Positions 11,726-19,878 of a DNA stretch of 64,000 nt are shown here, piece by piece. The stretch's first letter is position 1. Each line of letters opens with the position of its first letter. Source of the DNA: a bacterium (GTDB lineage: Bacteria; Planctomycetota; Planctomycetia; Planctomycetales; Planctomycetaceae); NCBI GenBank assembly GCA_016124895.1, contig WGMU01000019.1:186001-250000 (forward strand), given 5' to 3'. The position numbers and the translations under genes are program-made. Under the pieces are notes generated by a model. The model was not told where the DNA came from and searched no databases. It saw nothing but the letters and a program-made list of their open reading frames with translations.

Positions 11726-13693
11726 TCAGACCGGCGGTCCCTCAAGTGTCGGAACTGAAGCAGTGTTCGCTCGGTCAAGAAGCTGCTGAAACGGGACGTG
11801 TTCGAGAATGCCGAACAACGGGTGACTTGAGAGCTTCGCACGAGTCAGTCGCGGAGACGAGATGCCGCACAGAAACTTCGCAAAGCGCTGTGGAGACGCC
11901 AGCGTCGCTCGCTCCGTTTCCCGCAGCGCTGCCGCCTCGCGCCAGATGGTTTCGTCAATGTTGACCGAACTGCGTTCTGTCGAGGCTGCCTGGTTCAACG
12001 GATCGTCCACAGGATCCGTTCGCGCACAGGCTGAACAGTGACCGCACGGCTCATTGAGTGGTTCTCCAAAGTGAGCACCAAGCAGCGATGCCCGGCACTG
12101 GTCTGCCGTTGCCAGCGCGACAACTTCACCCAGCCGCTGCAGATCACGTTCTTCCCGATGCTGCATCCGACGGGTCAGCGTCGCTTCGATCTCGCTCAGA
12201 TCGGATGACTGCTTCACTCGACGAAAGCGATTTGTCAGACCGCTCGGCTTGAGTTCCAGCATCTGCTGCTCGGCCAGCCAGTCGAGTGCGCGGACGATGC
12301 GAGCCCGATCACTGCCGATCATCCGAGCCGTTTCGTCGAGGTCGATCGAAAACCAGGTACGGGCTTTCTTCGACTGAGCAAACACCGACCGCAGAAAGTC
12401 GCGCCGCTCTCCTTCAAACCGGCCGAGAATTTCAGCCGAGCTGAGCTGCGGAATGAACTGATAGTTGGCATAGACCGGCGTCAGTTCTTCGAGCCAGCCG
12501 TCCATTTCGAGATACGTCAGCAGCGTGCGGACCACCAGCGGCCGGATGTCGTGCCGACTCGATAACCCGGCCATCGTGACCGCGATCTCGTCGCCTGCCG
12601 TCAGAACCTCGCGGACCAGGCCGGCGACGCTCTCAGCTTCGGGCGTGTCGCCGAAGATGAAATTCTCCAGGACGTTCAGGTCGTCCTGACAGTACAGCAT
12701 CTCGCACACCGACGACTGACCGTCACGCCCGGCGCGGCCGATTTCCTGAGCGTAATTCTCAAGGCTCTTCGGCACGTTGTAGTGATAGACGTACCGAATG
12801 TCCGACTTGTCGATGCCCATGCCGAATGCGATTGTGGCCACGACGATCGGATTGTCCGCCGTCATAAACCAGTCCTGAGTCGCGGCACGAACGTCGTTCT
12901 CCATGCCGGCGTGGTAGGGCTTCGCGGCAAAACCGGCAGCGGTCAGGCGCAAGGCAACCTCTTCCGCCGTTCGCTGCAGCGTGACGTAAACGATCGTCGG
13001 ACCAAGTGTGCGCGTCCGCAGCAATTCGATCAGCGCTGCGTCCCGCTGCGACTCTGTGACGGTCCGGCTGAGCAGCGAGAGGTTCTCGCGATAGAACGGA
13101 GTGAGAACGGCACAGTCCGGAGCGATCTCGAAGAAGCGGCACATATCGTCGAGAACCTGCGGCGTTGCCGTGGCCGTCAGCGCGAGAATCGTTTTCGCCC
13201 CGGCATCGCGAGCGAATCGCGCCAGCTTCAGATAGTCCGGCCTGAAGTTGTGCCCCCATTCCGATATGCAGTGCGCTTCGTCAACGGCGAACAGAGATAC
13301 GTCAATACACGACAACAGTTCCCGGAAACGTTCGTTGGAAAACCGCTCCGGCGCGACATACAGCAGCTTGAGTTCGCCGCGCCGAATCTGTTGCGTGATG
13401 CTGCGGTATTCCTCGAACGTCAGCGTCGAATCAAGCCGCGCCGCCGCAACGCCACGAGCCTTCAGCGCGTCGATCTGATCTTTCATCAGCGCGATCAGTG
13501 GCGAAACAACAAGCGTCGTCCCCGGCAGCAGCAGTGCCGGCAACTGATAGCACAGCGATTTGCCGCCACCGGTTGCGAAGACAGCCGCGGCTGAGCGACC
13601 TTCCAGCAGATGCCGGCAGACGATTTCCTGACCGGGACGGAACTCGGCAAAACCGAACGTCGAACTCAGTGCGCTGCGAAGCTGGTCGATCAT
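11726..13693 (-). CDS. recQ: RecQ-family ATP-dependent DNA helicase
   Basis: 3'-5' DNA helicase for recombination and repair. From the ATG at 13693 (MIDQLRSALSSTFGF) the protein has 655 residues: motif 0 FRPGQE, Walker A ATGGGKS (40-46), DEAH box (138-141) followed by CISEWGHNFRPDY, motif VI EIGRAGRDGQ, and a C-terminal region with a zinc-binding CGHCSAC. No clear HRDC domain is seen; the C-terminus (TIWREAAALRETE) is of the type found in some RecQ relatives. The longer open frame to 13804 adds 37 residues without family character. Confidence 0.92.
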   Translation of the reverse strand: MIDQLRSALSSTFGFAEFRPGQEIVCRHLLEGRSAAAVFATGGGKSLCYQLPALLLPGTTLVVSPLIALMKDQIDALKARGVAAARLDSTLTFEEYRSITQQIRRGELKLLYVAPERFSNERFRELLSCIDVSLFAVDEAHCISEWGHNFRPDYLKLARFARDAGAKTILALTATATPQVLDDMCRFFEIAPDCAVLTPFYRENLSLLSRTVTESQRDAALIELLRTRTLGPTIVYVTLQRTAEEVALRLTAAGFAAKPYHAGMENDVRAATQDWFMTADNPIVVATIAFGMGIDKSDIRYVYHYNVPKSLENYAQEIGRAGRDGQSSVCEMLYCQDDLNVLENFIFGDTPEAESVAGLVREVLTAGDEIAVTMAGLSSRHDIRPLVVRTLLTYLEMDGWLEELTPVYANYQFIPQLSSAEILGRFEGERRDFLRSVFAQSKKARTWFSIDLDETARMIGSDRARIVRALDWLAEQQMLELKPSGLTNRFRRVKQSSDLSEIEATLTRRMQHREERDLQRLGEVVALATADQCRASLLGAHFGEPLNEPCGHCSACARTDPVDDPLNQAASTERSSVNIDETIWREAAALRETERATLASPQRFAKFLCGISSPRLTRAKLSSHPLFGILEHVPFQQLLDRANTASVPTLEGPPV

Positions 13694-13811
13694 GTGTCCC
13701 GTTTCCCATGCTGAGGGCGTCGAGGAAAGGGAACATAGTGCCATACCGACTGTTTGTATTCCAGTATCCTCCAGACTGTGTCGGCGGAACCAGCGTCTTC
13801 GCAATCCGGAA

Positions 13812-14438
13812 TCAAGCCCCGGCGGCTTTCAGAAATGCGCAGCCAGCGGCAATCGTGGCGGCGCACTGGACGGTTTCGAGCAGAGCTTCGTCACTGACGC
13901 CGAGCTGGCGGGCTTTCTCGACGTGACCCGAAGTGCAGGGCTTGCAGGCGTTGAGATCGCTGATCGCGATATTGATCAGCTCGACCGTTTTCTCATCAAG
14001 GGACGTGTTCATGAAGGTGTGAGCCCGCAGGCCAACGGACATGCCGCCAAAGACGTCTGAGCCGCTGAGGTCACGGAACTTGAAGAACGCGTTGTACATC
14101 GCGTTCGTTGAGGCAACGGCCAGGACGTCGGCGATCAACTGGTCGTCACCGCCGAGAGACTTCAATCGATCGCTGAAGAAATCGCTCCAGATCCCAACCG
14201 CGTAATGCCCGGAAACGGCCAGACCGATGACCGCCTTCGTCCGCGCGTCGAGCTGGCCGTCTTCGTAAACGAACTTCTTGAAGTTCATATAGAAGTCCTG
14301 CAGAAAGGCATCGACGCGGCCATACGTCAGAAACGGCTCGGGTACGGTTTCGGCACCGAGCATCTCCCTGATGCGGCCATAGGTGCGTTCCGTTTTGCCG
14401 TCGGCATCAGCTTCGGGAAGCGGGGCGATGCGGGACAT
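13812..14438 (-). CDS. carboxymuconolactone decarboxylase/AhpD-like protein
   Basis: All-helical protein of 208 residues with the AhpD-type redox motif ACKPCTSGH (Cys165, Cys168, His172), expected to form a CxxC disulfide and to reduce peroxides or a peroxiredoxin partner. An N-terminal half-repeat (TKAVIGLAVSGHY) mirrors the C-terminal one but lacks the cysteines. The next gene upstream on the same strand encodes a 2-Cys peroxiredoxin, which supports an antioxidant pair. The ATG at 14438 (MSRIAPLPEA) is preferred to one at 14480. Confidence 0.85.
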   Translation of the reverse strand: MSRIAPLPEADADGKTERTYGRIREMLGAETVPEPFLTYGRVDAFLQDFYMNFKKFVYEDGQLDARTKAVIGLAVSGHYAVGIWSDFFSDRLKSLGGDDQLIADVLAVASTNAMYNAFFKFRDLSGSDVFGGMSVGLRAHTFMNTSLDEKTVELINIAISDLNACKPCTSGHVEKARQLGVSDEALLETVQCAATIAAGCAFLKAAGA

Positions 14439-14489
14439 GAGAGGAGCCTCGTTAAAAGTACCGGGCAAACAATCGGTCAATGAAAAACA

Positions 14490-14551
14490 GGAGGGCGAGG
14501 CTCCCGCCGAGCCACAGCGACGAGCGCAGCTCAGCGGGAGCTTCGCCCTCC
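14490..14551. repeat. palindromic repeat between the AhpD-like and peroxiredoxin genes
   Basis: Two 23-nt arms (14490-14512 and 14529-14551) pair with two mismatches that are G:U-compatible; the arm reads GGAGGGCGAGGCTCCCGCCG. It lies between two genes on the same strand, so in RNA it would form a strong hairpin separating the peroxiredoxin message from the AhpD-like message, acting as a partial terminator or a stabiliser. Confidence 0.8.
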
Positions 14552-14586
14552 CGGAATCAGTGCCAAACCTGTGGCGGCGCGAGAGC

Positions 14587-15129
14587 CTAGTTCAGTGTCT
14601 TCTCGCCCTTGTGCCAGTTGCAGGGGCAGAGCTTGTCGGTCTGCAGAGCGTCCAGCACACGGAGCACTTCGTCGACGTTGCGGCCAACGCCCAGGTCGTG
14701 AATTGCGATCCAGCGCGTCACGCCGTTCGGATCGATCAGGAAGACCCCTCGCAGGGCGATGCCCTTCTCCTCGATCAGCACACCGTAATCAGACGACAGA
14801 CTGTGGTTCGTGTCGGCGAGCATCGGGTATTTGAGCTGTGCCAGATCCTCGTGAGCGTCGCACCAGCCTTTGTGCGAGTAAACGCTGTCAGTGCTGGCGG
14901 TCAGGACAACGCAATCGCGGTCTTCGAACTCACCGATCGCCTTGTTGAACGCGACGATTTCGGTCGGGCAGACGAACGTAAAGTCAAGCGGATAAAAGAA
15001 GAGGCAGACCCACTTGCCGCGGAAGTCGGACAGTTTGATCGTCTGAAACTGATCGTCGCTGCCGTCTTTGGTACGATCGTATGCCTGAATCTCGAATTCC
15101 GGAGCGGGCTGGCCAATCTGAACGGTCAT
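14587..15129 (-). CDS. 2-Cys peroxiredoxin (AhpC/Prx type)
   Basis: Thiol peroxidase reducing hydrogen peroxide and organic hydroperoxides in the cytosol. The 180-residue protein has the peroxidatic Cys54 in FYPLDFTFVCPTEI and the resolving cysteine in the C-terminal KLCPCNWHKGEKTLN (Cys168; an additional Cys170 replaces the usual Val or Ala). This C-terminal extension marks a typical 2-Cys enzyme. The ATG at 15129 starts MTVQIGQPAPEF. The AhpD-like gene 149 bases downstream is a plausible reductant. Confidence 0.93.
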   Translation of the reverse strand: MTVQIGQPAPEFEIQAYDRTKDGSDDQFQTIKLSDFRGKWVCLFFYPLDFTFVCPTEIVAFNKAIGEFEDRDCVVLTASTDSVYSHKGWCDAHEDLAQLKYPMLADTNHSLSSDYGVLIEEKGIALRGVFLIDPNGVTRWIAIHDLGVGRNVDEVLRVLDALQTDKLCPCNWHKGEKTLN

Positions 15130-15264
15130 AGTTGCAATCTCTTTCTGGCTGTGTGAGATACTCGCAAACGAGCCCGATCACGCTGCCGGGCCTGATTTCG
15201 CAGGACGCGCCGGGATTGTAGGTCGCCCCAGGCTCGATTCAAGGCACACCAGCGGCGCATGAAC

Positions 15265-15293
15265 ACGCCCGAAGCTCTGAAAACTTCGGGCGT
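15265..15293 (-). terminator. hairpin terminator after fabF
   Basis: ACGCCCGAAG (15265-15274) pairs perfectly with CTTCGGGCGT (15284-15293) around a 9-nt loop, 27 bases past the fabF stop. There is no long U run after it, so it may be Rho-assisted or a 3'-end stabiliser. It closes the fatty-acid operon. Confidence 0.6.
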
Positions 15294-15319
15294 TCTGGAG
15301 TTCTGATTCGGTAGTTGCG

Positions 15320-16564
15320 TCAGTCGGCTGACCCGAGCACGAGACAGGCATTGTGTCCGCCAAAGCCGAAGCTGTTTTTCAGAATGCGGCGGATCGGAGT
15401 CTGGCGGGCCTGATGCGGCACGTAGTCGAGATCGCACTCTTCATCCGGATTGTCGAGGTTGATCGTCGGCGGCGCAGTCTGTTCGAGCAGAGCCTGCACG
15501 CAGACAACCAACTCAACGCCTCCGGACGCTCCCAACAGATGCCCGATCTGGCTCTTCGTGCTGGAGACGGCCAGTTTCTTCGCGTGATCACCGAACACGG
15601 TCTTGATCGCCAGCGTTTCGGCTTTGTCGCCCAGCGGCGTGCTGGTTCCGTGAGCGTTGATATAGTCAATCTCGTCAGGGTTGATGCCAGCATCCTGTAG
15701 TGCGCCAGCCATTGCCCGGGCGGCACCGCGACCTTCCGGATCAGGTGCCGTCATGTGCGTCCCGTCGGCTGACATACCGTAACCGAATACTTCGGCCAGG
15801 ATGTTCGCCCCGCGGGCTTTCGCAAACTCGTACTCTTCGAGCACGATGGCACCGGCGCCTTCCGCAATGACGAAGCCATCGCGTTCGATGTCAAACGGCC
15901 GACTCGCTTTCTCCGGTTCATCGTTCCGCGTCGACAGAGCACCCATCCGGGCAAAGCCACTGAGCCCCATTGGGGTGATCGCCGCTTCGCTGCCTCCAGT
16001 GACCATCACGTCGGCCATGCCATTCTGAATCAGTTTAAAGGCGTCACCGATCGCGTTGGTCGCTGAGGCACAGGCTGTCGCGACAGCGCTGTTCGGGCCC
16101 TTCAGTCCCCAGTGGACCGAAACGTTTCCGCTGGCTGCGTTGACCATCAGCTTGGGAATCATGAAGGGCGAGACGCGCGACGGGCCGCGGTCAAACAACA
16201 GGTCGTGGTTCAGTTCGATTTCCTGCAGGCCACCGATCCCGCTGCCAATCAGCACTCCGTGGCGGTACGGATCGCCGGTATTCAAATCAATCCCGGACTG
16301 ACGGATGGCTTTGGTGACCGACGCCAGAGCAAACTGGACGAACCGATCCATTCGCTTGACGTCTTTTGAGGAAATGTCGGCGTGTTCGGTGCAGTCAAAG
16401 CCACGCACTTCGCCACCAAAGTGGACCTTGTAATCAGAGCAGTCGAACCGCTCGATCGGGCTGATGCCGCTCTTGCCTGCGCAGATACGTTCCCAGAAGT
16501 CAACAACCTCGAATCCCAGCGAGGTCACAACTCCGGTTCCAGTGACGACGACGCGTCTGGCCAT
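15320..16564 (-). CDS. fabF: beta-ketoacyl-ACP synthase II
   Basis: Condensing enzyme that elongates acyl-ACP with malonyl-ACP in type II fatty acid synthesis. The 414-residue protein from the ATG at 16564 (MARRVVVTGTGVVT) carries the catalytic triad Cys165 (VATACASATN), His305 (INAHGTSTPLGD) and His342 (SQIGHLLGASG), and ends FGFGGHNACLVLGSAD as family members do. It is the last gene of the operon, 103 bases downstream of acpP with a hairpin between. The open frame continues upstream to 16774, but that part is non-coding across the acpP gene end. Confidence 0.96.
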   Translation of the reverse strand: MARRVVVTGTGVVTSLGFEVVDFWERICAGKSGISPIERFDCSDYKVHFGGEVRGFDCTEHADISSKDVKRMDRFVQFALASVTKAIRQSGIDLNTGDPYRHGVLIGSGIGGLQEIELNHDLLFDRGPSRVSPFMIPKLMVNAASGNVSVHWGLKGPNSAVATACASATNAIGDAFKLIQNGMADVMVTGGSEAAITPMGLSGFARMGALSTRNDEPEKASRPFDIERDGFVIAEGAGAIVLEEYEFAKARGANILAEVFGYGMSADGTHMTAPDPEGRGAARAMAGALQDAGINPDEIDYINAHGTSTPLGDKAETLAIKTVFGDHAKKLAVSSTKSQIGHLLGASGGVELVVCVQALLEQTAPPTINLDNPDEECDLDYVPHQARQTPIRRILKNSFGFGGHNACLVLGSAD

Positions 16565-16610
16565 CAGGCTGACTTTCAGAAGGCAATCAAGGCGAAAGGT
16601 ACATGTAGAA

Positions 16611-16642
16611 GAATCCCGGCTTCGAAAGAGAAACCGGGATTC
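16611..16642 (-). terminator. hairpin between acpP and fabF
   Basis: GAATCCCGG (16611-16619) pairs perfectly with CCGGGATTC (16634-16642) across a 14-nt loop, 25 bases after the acpP stop and 46 before the fabF start. A partial terminator or processing stem here would leave more acpP than fabF message, in line with the high demand for acyl carrier protein known in bacteria. Confidence 0.5.
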
Positions 16643-16667
16643 CGGAGTGTCATACGCCAGGCAGCGA

Positions 16668-16898
16668 TCAGCTCTTCTCTTCGATATAGCTGATCGCGTC
16701 ACCGACGGTCTTGATCTTTTCGTAATCGTCGTCGGGGATGGTAATGCCGAACTCGTCTTCAAACTCCATGACAAGTTCGACGACGTCGAGCGAATCGGCC
16801 TTCAGATCGTCGACAAACGACGCGGCCAGAGTCACTTCTTCCTTCGGAACGCCGAGCTGCTCGCTGACGATTCCGATGACTTTTTCTTGTGTGGACAC
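16668..16898 (-). CDS. acpP: acyl carrier protein
   Basis: Small acidic carrier that holds growing acyl chains on a phosphopantetheine arm. The 76-residue protein has the attachment site DSLDVVEL with Ser36, FVDDLKADS before it, and the acidic helix [14 protein letters not shown]. The start is a GTG at 16898, decided by a strong GGAGG ribosome-binding site seven bases upstream; the frame runs further upstream but without ACP sequence. It has its own predicted promoter about 250 bases upstream, so it is probably made both from the operon and alone. Confidence 0.96.
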   Translation of the reverse strand: MSTQEKVIGIVSEQLGVPKEEVTLAASFVDDLKADSLDVVELVMEFEDEFGITIPDDDYEKIKTVGDAISYIEEKS

Positions 16899-17148
16899 GT
16901 TCAATTTCCTCCGGTGGATTGCAGCCTGAATCGGCACGGTTCGACCTGTTTGTCGGAGTGAGCTATCTCCAGGAATCTGTTTGTGAACAGGCCCGAACTC
17001 ACCGACCGGCCGACCCGGGTTTGCACTCCCACTGTCGCAATTTCGTGCGTCTGAATAGCTGCGGACGGCAGAGATTTCAGAAGCCCGCTGTGCAGCAGCC
17101 AGATACACGTTCTGCCCTGCGAAATCGCCGGAAGTGCAATGCCGCGAA

Positions 17149-17177
17149 CATATAGTGAGATCGCCGATTCGTGTAAA
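17149..17177 (-). promoter_or_regulatory. sigma-70-type promoter for acpP
   Basis: Read on the minus strand, a TTTACA -35 box (17172-17177) and a TATATG -10 box (17149-17154) are separated by exactly 17 nt. It lies in the 387-base gap between fabD and acpP, the only large gap inside this operon, and would give a leader of about 245 nt before the acpP GTG. The rest of the gap 16899-17285 shows no gene. Confidence 0.55.
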
Positions 17178-17285
17178 CTCAAATGCGCGGCCGGCAAACG
17201 GGCGATAATCAACGGTCGATGCAACGATTATCAGCCGGATCTGCTGCCGGAAACGAACGACGCTGGCGAAGCTGGACAGCGTGCC

Positions 17286-18194
17286 TTACGGCGAGTCATT
17301 GACAGTTTCGCACGGCACTTTCCGGGCGATGCGTTTGAGCAATCCTTTGAGCACCTTGCCGGGACCAATCTCATAAAACTGGTCAACGCCGCCGCCGAGC
17401 ATTAACTGGACTGACTTCTCCCAAAGCACAGGGTTTTCGACCTGTCTGACGAGCAGCGACCGCAGCTCCGACGGGTCACTGTGCGTCTGGGCGTCGACGT
17501 TTGAAACGACGGGCACGGTCGGCGCCTGCAGATCAACCGAGTCAAGCACGGCGGCCAGTTCTGCGACAGCCGAGTGCATGATCTCCGTGTGAAACGCTCC
17601 GGCGACAGCGAGTCGAACCGGTTTTCCGCCGGCTTCTTCGATCAGTGTTTCGGCGCGGTCACACGCGGCCGTTTCGCCCGACAGAACCGTGTTCATCGGG
17701 CAGAGGTAATTAGCGACCCAGATGCGTCCGGCTTCGCGGGCTCGCTCGACAACCTGCTGCACAGCGTCGTCCTGCAGCAGCAATGCGCTGACCATTCCTG
17801 ACGAGGTCGCCTCCGCTGCGGCCTGCATCGCCTCGCCGCGTTTCTGCACAACGCGGAGTCCGTCTTCAAACGACATCGCGCCGGCAAACGTCAGCGCGGT
17901 GTACTCCCCGAGACTCAGCCCGGCCGCGATTCTGCACTGCGAGATCACATCAGGGTTCTCGACGCGGAGCATCTCAAGTGCGGCAAGGCTCGACACAAAC
18001 AGTGCCGGCTGGCTGATGTTTGTTTTGTCGAGTTCCTCCTGGGGGCCGTCGAAACACAGGCTCGCGAGATCAAAGCCAAGTTGCACACCCGCCCGGTCAA
18101 ACAGATCTTTCGCAGCGGGATACTTCTCGACGATCGTCCGGCACATGCCGACGTGCTGTGCCCCCTGGCCAGGGAAGAGAAAAGCGATGCTCAT
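17286..18194 (-). CDS. fabD: malonyl-CoA:ACP transacylase
   Basis: Loads malonyl groups from CoA onto acyl carrier protein. The 302-residue protein starts MSIAFLFPGQGAQHVG and has the nucleophile Ser94 in GLSLGEYTAL, the QP motif in ISQPALF, and the catalytic His202 in AGAFHTEIM. Length is typical. The gene lies between plsX (84 bases upstream) and acpP. The fabH and fabG genes often found next to it are absent here. Confidence 0.96.
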   Translation of the reverse strand: MSIAFLFPGQGAQHVGMCRTIVEKYPAAKDLFDRAGVQLGFDLASLCFDGPQEELDKTNISQPALFVSSLAALEMLRVENPDVISQCRIAAGLSLGEYTALTFAGAMSFEDGLRVVQKRGEAMQAAAEATSSGMVSALLLQDDAVQQVVERAREAGRIWVANYLCPMNTVLSGETAACDRAETLIEEAGGKPVRLAVAGAFHTEIMHSAVAELAAVLDSVDLQAPTVPVVSNVDAQTHSDPSELRSLLVRQVENPVLWEKSVQLMLGGGVDQFYEIGPGKVLKGLLKRIARKVPCETVNDSP

Positions 18195-18278
18195 TGGGTA
18201 CTCCGTTCTGCAGAAAGCAGTGCGCCGTTTGACCCGAAGCCGAATTGTCTGATTCCGGAAGACAGCCGAACGAAGCTA

Positions 18279-19289
18279 CTATTCTTCGCCGGGAACCATC
18301 GACTCGCGAAGCTGCTCGACGATCTGGCTGTTGATATCTCGGTCCGTCAGTTTTGCTGAGCCTCGGAGGGCGTTGCGAATCGCCCGCGCGTCACTCGAAC
18401 CGTGGCAGATAATGCAGGTTCCGTCGATGCCCAGCAGCGGAGCCCCGCCTTCTTCGTTGTACTGAAACCGGCGTCCAACTTCCTGAAACGCCTGCATTGC
18501 TTGCGGACGCTCGGTGTCCAGTCGACCGATAATCTCCGGCGGGATCGCTTTGAACAGAAAGTCCGCCATCCCTTCACTGACTTTGAGCACGACGTTGCCG
18601 ACAAAGCCTTCGCAGATCAGCACGTCCGCCTCACCAGCGTACAGGCCGCGGCCCTCGACATTGCCGACGTACCTGTCGCGGATGCGGCTCTTCGCCAGCA
18701 GCGTGTGCGTTTCTTTGTAAAGCTCGTTGCCCTTCCCCTCTTCGCTGCCGATATTCATCAATCCAATCCGCGGCGATTCGACACCAAGAATCGCCTGCGA
18801 ATAGAGAGCACCCATGACCGCGTACTGGTAAAGATGTTCGGGCCGGGCGGCCGGGTTGGCGCCAACATCGAGCAGCAGCGCCCGGCCTTTGAGCGTCGGC
18901 AGCGCAACGGCGATCCCCGGCCGCTTAACGCCCTTCAAAAACAGCCGCGTCCTCAAACCAGCAGCGACAACGGCTCCGGTGCTGCCAGCACTGACGACGG
19001 CATCGACCGAGCGGGATGCCATCAATTTCCAGCAGACAGCGATCGAGCAGTTGGGCTTGCGACGCAGCGCCTCGACCGGCTTCTCGTGCATCTCGGCGAC
19101 GCCTTCGGACTCTTCAATTGAGAGTCTCTCGCCGGAGTATCCTGATTGCTCGATCAGATGCGTCAGCTCGGTGCGATCACCAACGAGCACAACCTCGAGT
19201 TCAGGCTGCTCAGTGAGCGCGGTGACCGCGCCCTCGACGTTGGGAGCGGCACCGTGGTCACCTCCCATCGCATCCAGAGCGATCCGCAT
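18279..19289 (-). CDS. plsX: phosphate acyltransferase PlsX
   Basis: Converts acyl-ACP to acyl phosphate, the first committed step of bacterial phospholipid synthesis in the PlsX/PlsY route. The 336-residue protein opens MRIALDAMGGDHGA and has the family segments VSAGSTGAVVAAGL, RPGIAVALPT, GANPAARPEHLYQYAVMG, NIGSEEGKGNE and ICEGFVGNVVLK. The ATG at 19289 is six bases after the rpmF stop, a classic rpmF-plsX-fab arrangement that couples ribosome supply and membrane synthesis. Confidence 0.96.
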   Translation of the reverse strand: MRIALDAMGGDHGAAPNVEGAVTALTEQPELEVVLVGDRTELTHLIEQSGYSGERLSIEESEGVAEMHEKPVEALRRKPNCSIAVCWKLMASRSVDAVVSAGSTGAVVAAGLRTRLFLKGVKRPGIAVALPTLKGRALLLDVGANPAARPEHLYQYAVMGALYSQAILGVESPRIGLMNIGSEEGKGNELYKETHTLLAKSRIRDRYVGNVEGRGLYAGEADVLICEGFVGNVVLKVSEGMADFLFKAIPPEIIGRLDTERPQAMQAFQEVGRRFQYNEEGGAPLLGIDGTCIICHGSSDARAIRNALRGSAKLTDRDINSQIVEQLRESMVPGEE

Positions 19290-19295
19290 GAGTGA

Positions 19296-19475
19296 TCAGT
19301 CCTCGATCACTACCATCGGACGACCCATATAGTGGCCGCACTGAGGGCAGACGACGTGAGTCGGGATGCGGGAACCGCAGTTCTGACATTTGCCAAGCTG
19401 CGGAGCTTTCAGATTCCACTGGGCACGACGCGACCGCGTTCGCGCTTTCGACGTTTTCCGCTTTGGAACGGCCAT
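19296..19475 (-). CDS. rpmF: 50S ribosomal protein L32
   Basis: This 59-residue gene opens MAVPKRKTSKARTRSRRAQW, the L32 start, and carries a zinc-ribbon pair, CQNCGS and CPQCGH. It heads the rpmF-plsX-fabD-acpP-fabF operon and ends in TGA at 19296-19298, six bases before plsX. All four cysteines are present, so this is the zinc-binding form. Confidence 0.96.
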   Translation of the reverse strand: MAVPKRKTSKARTRSRRAQWNLKAPQLGKCQNCGSRIPTHVVCPQCGHYMGRPMVVIED

Positions 19476-19878
19476 GACAGTCTCAACGTATCCTGAGTGT
19501 TCGCAGTGAGTTATATCGAGCGGAAAACGGACCGTCTCCGCAGGCGACGCGAGGGGGAAACGGAGATGTTACGCAAACCCAAACCACAGAGCAACCAACG
19601 CGAGCGGCACGTCTTTCTGCCGGAATCTTCGGTCGAATCCGCTTCGACTGGAACTTCGTCCCGGCGCCGTTCGTCGCACTCATTTCTGGCCTGCGAACTC
19701 CGGAAAATCCGCAGATGATCGAATTGATCCGCCACTTCAGCCTTCCGGCGAGGTTAAAAAGTGACGGACATGTGTGACGAAATTGAATGCAGCTACGCGT
19801 TCTAAACCAGCAGACGCACTGAGCTGCGACAGATTCAGGCGTCGTTATTTGTAATCTGGAATCTGGAGCTGACTGACC
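19476..19878. other. divergent intergenic region
   Basis: About 400 bases between rpmF (leftward) and the secreted repeat protein (rightward). Overlapping short open frames occur on both strands but none has family-like sequence. The YceD/DUF177 gene that often precedes rpmF is not here. A TATAAC hexamer on the minus strand about 40 bases upstream of rpmF may be part of its promoter, but no matching -35 box is clear. Confidence 0.4.
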
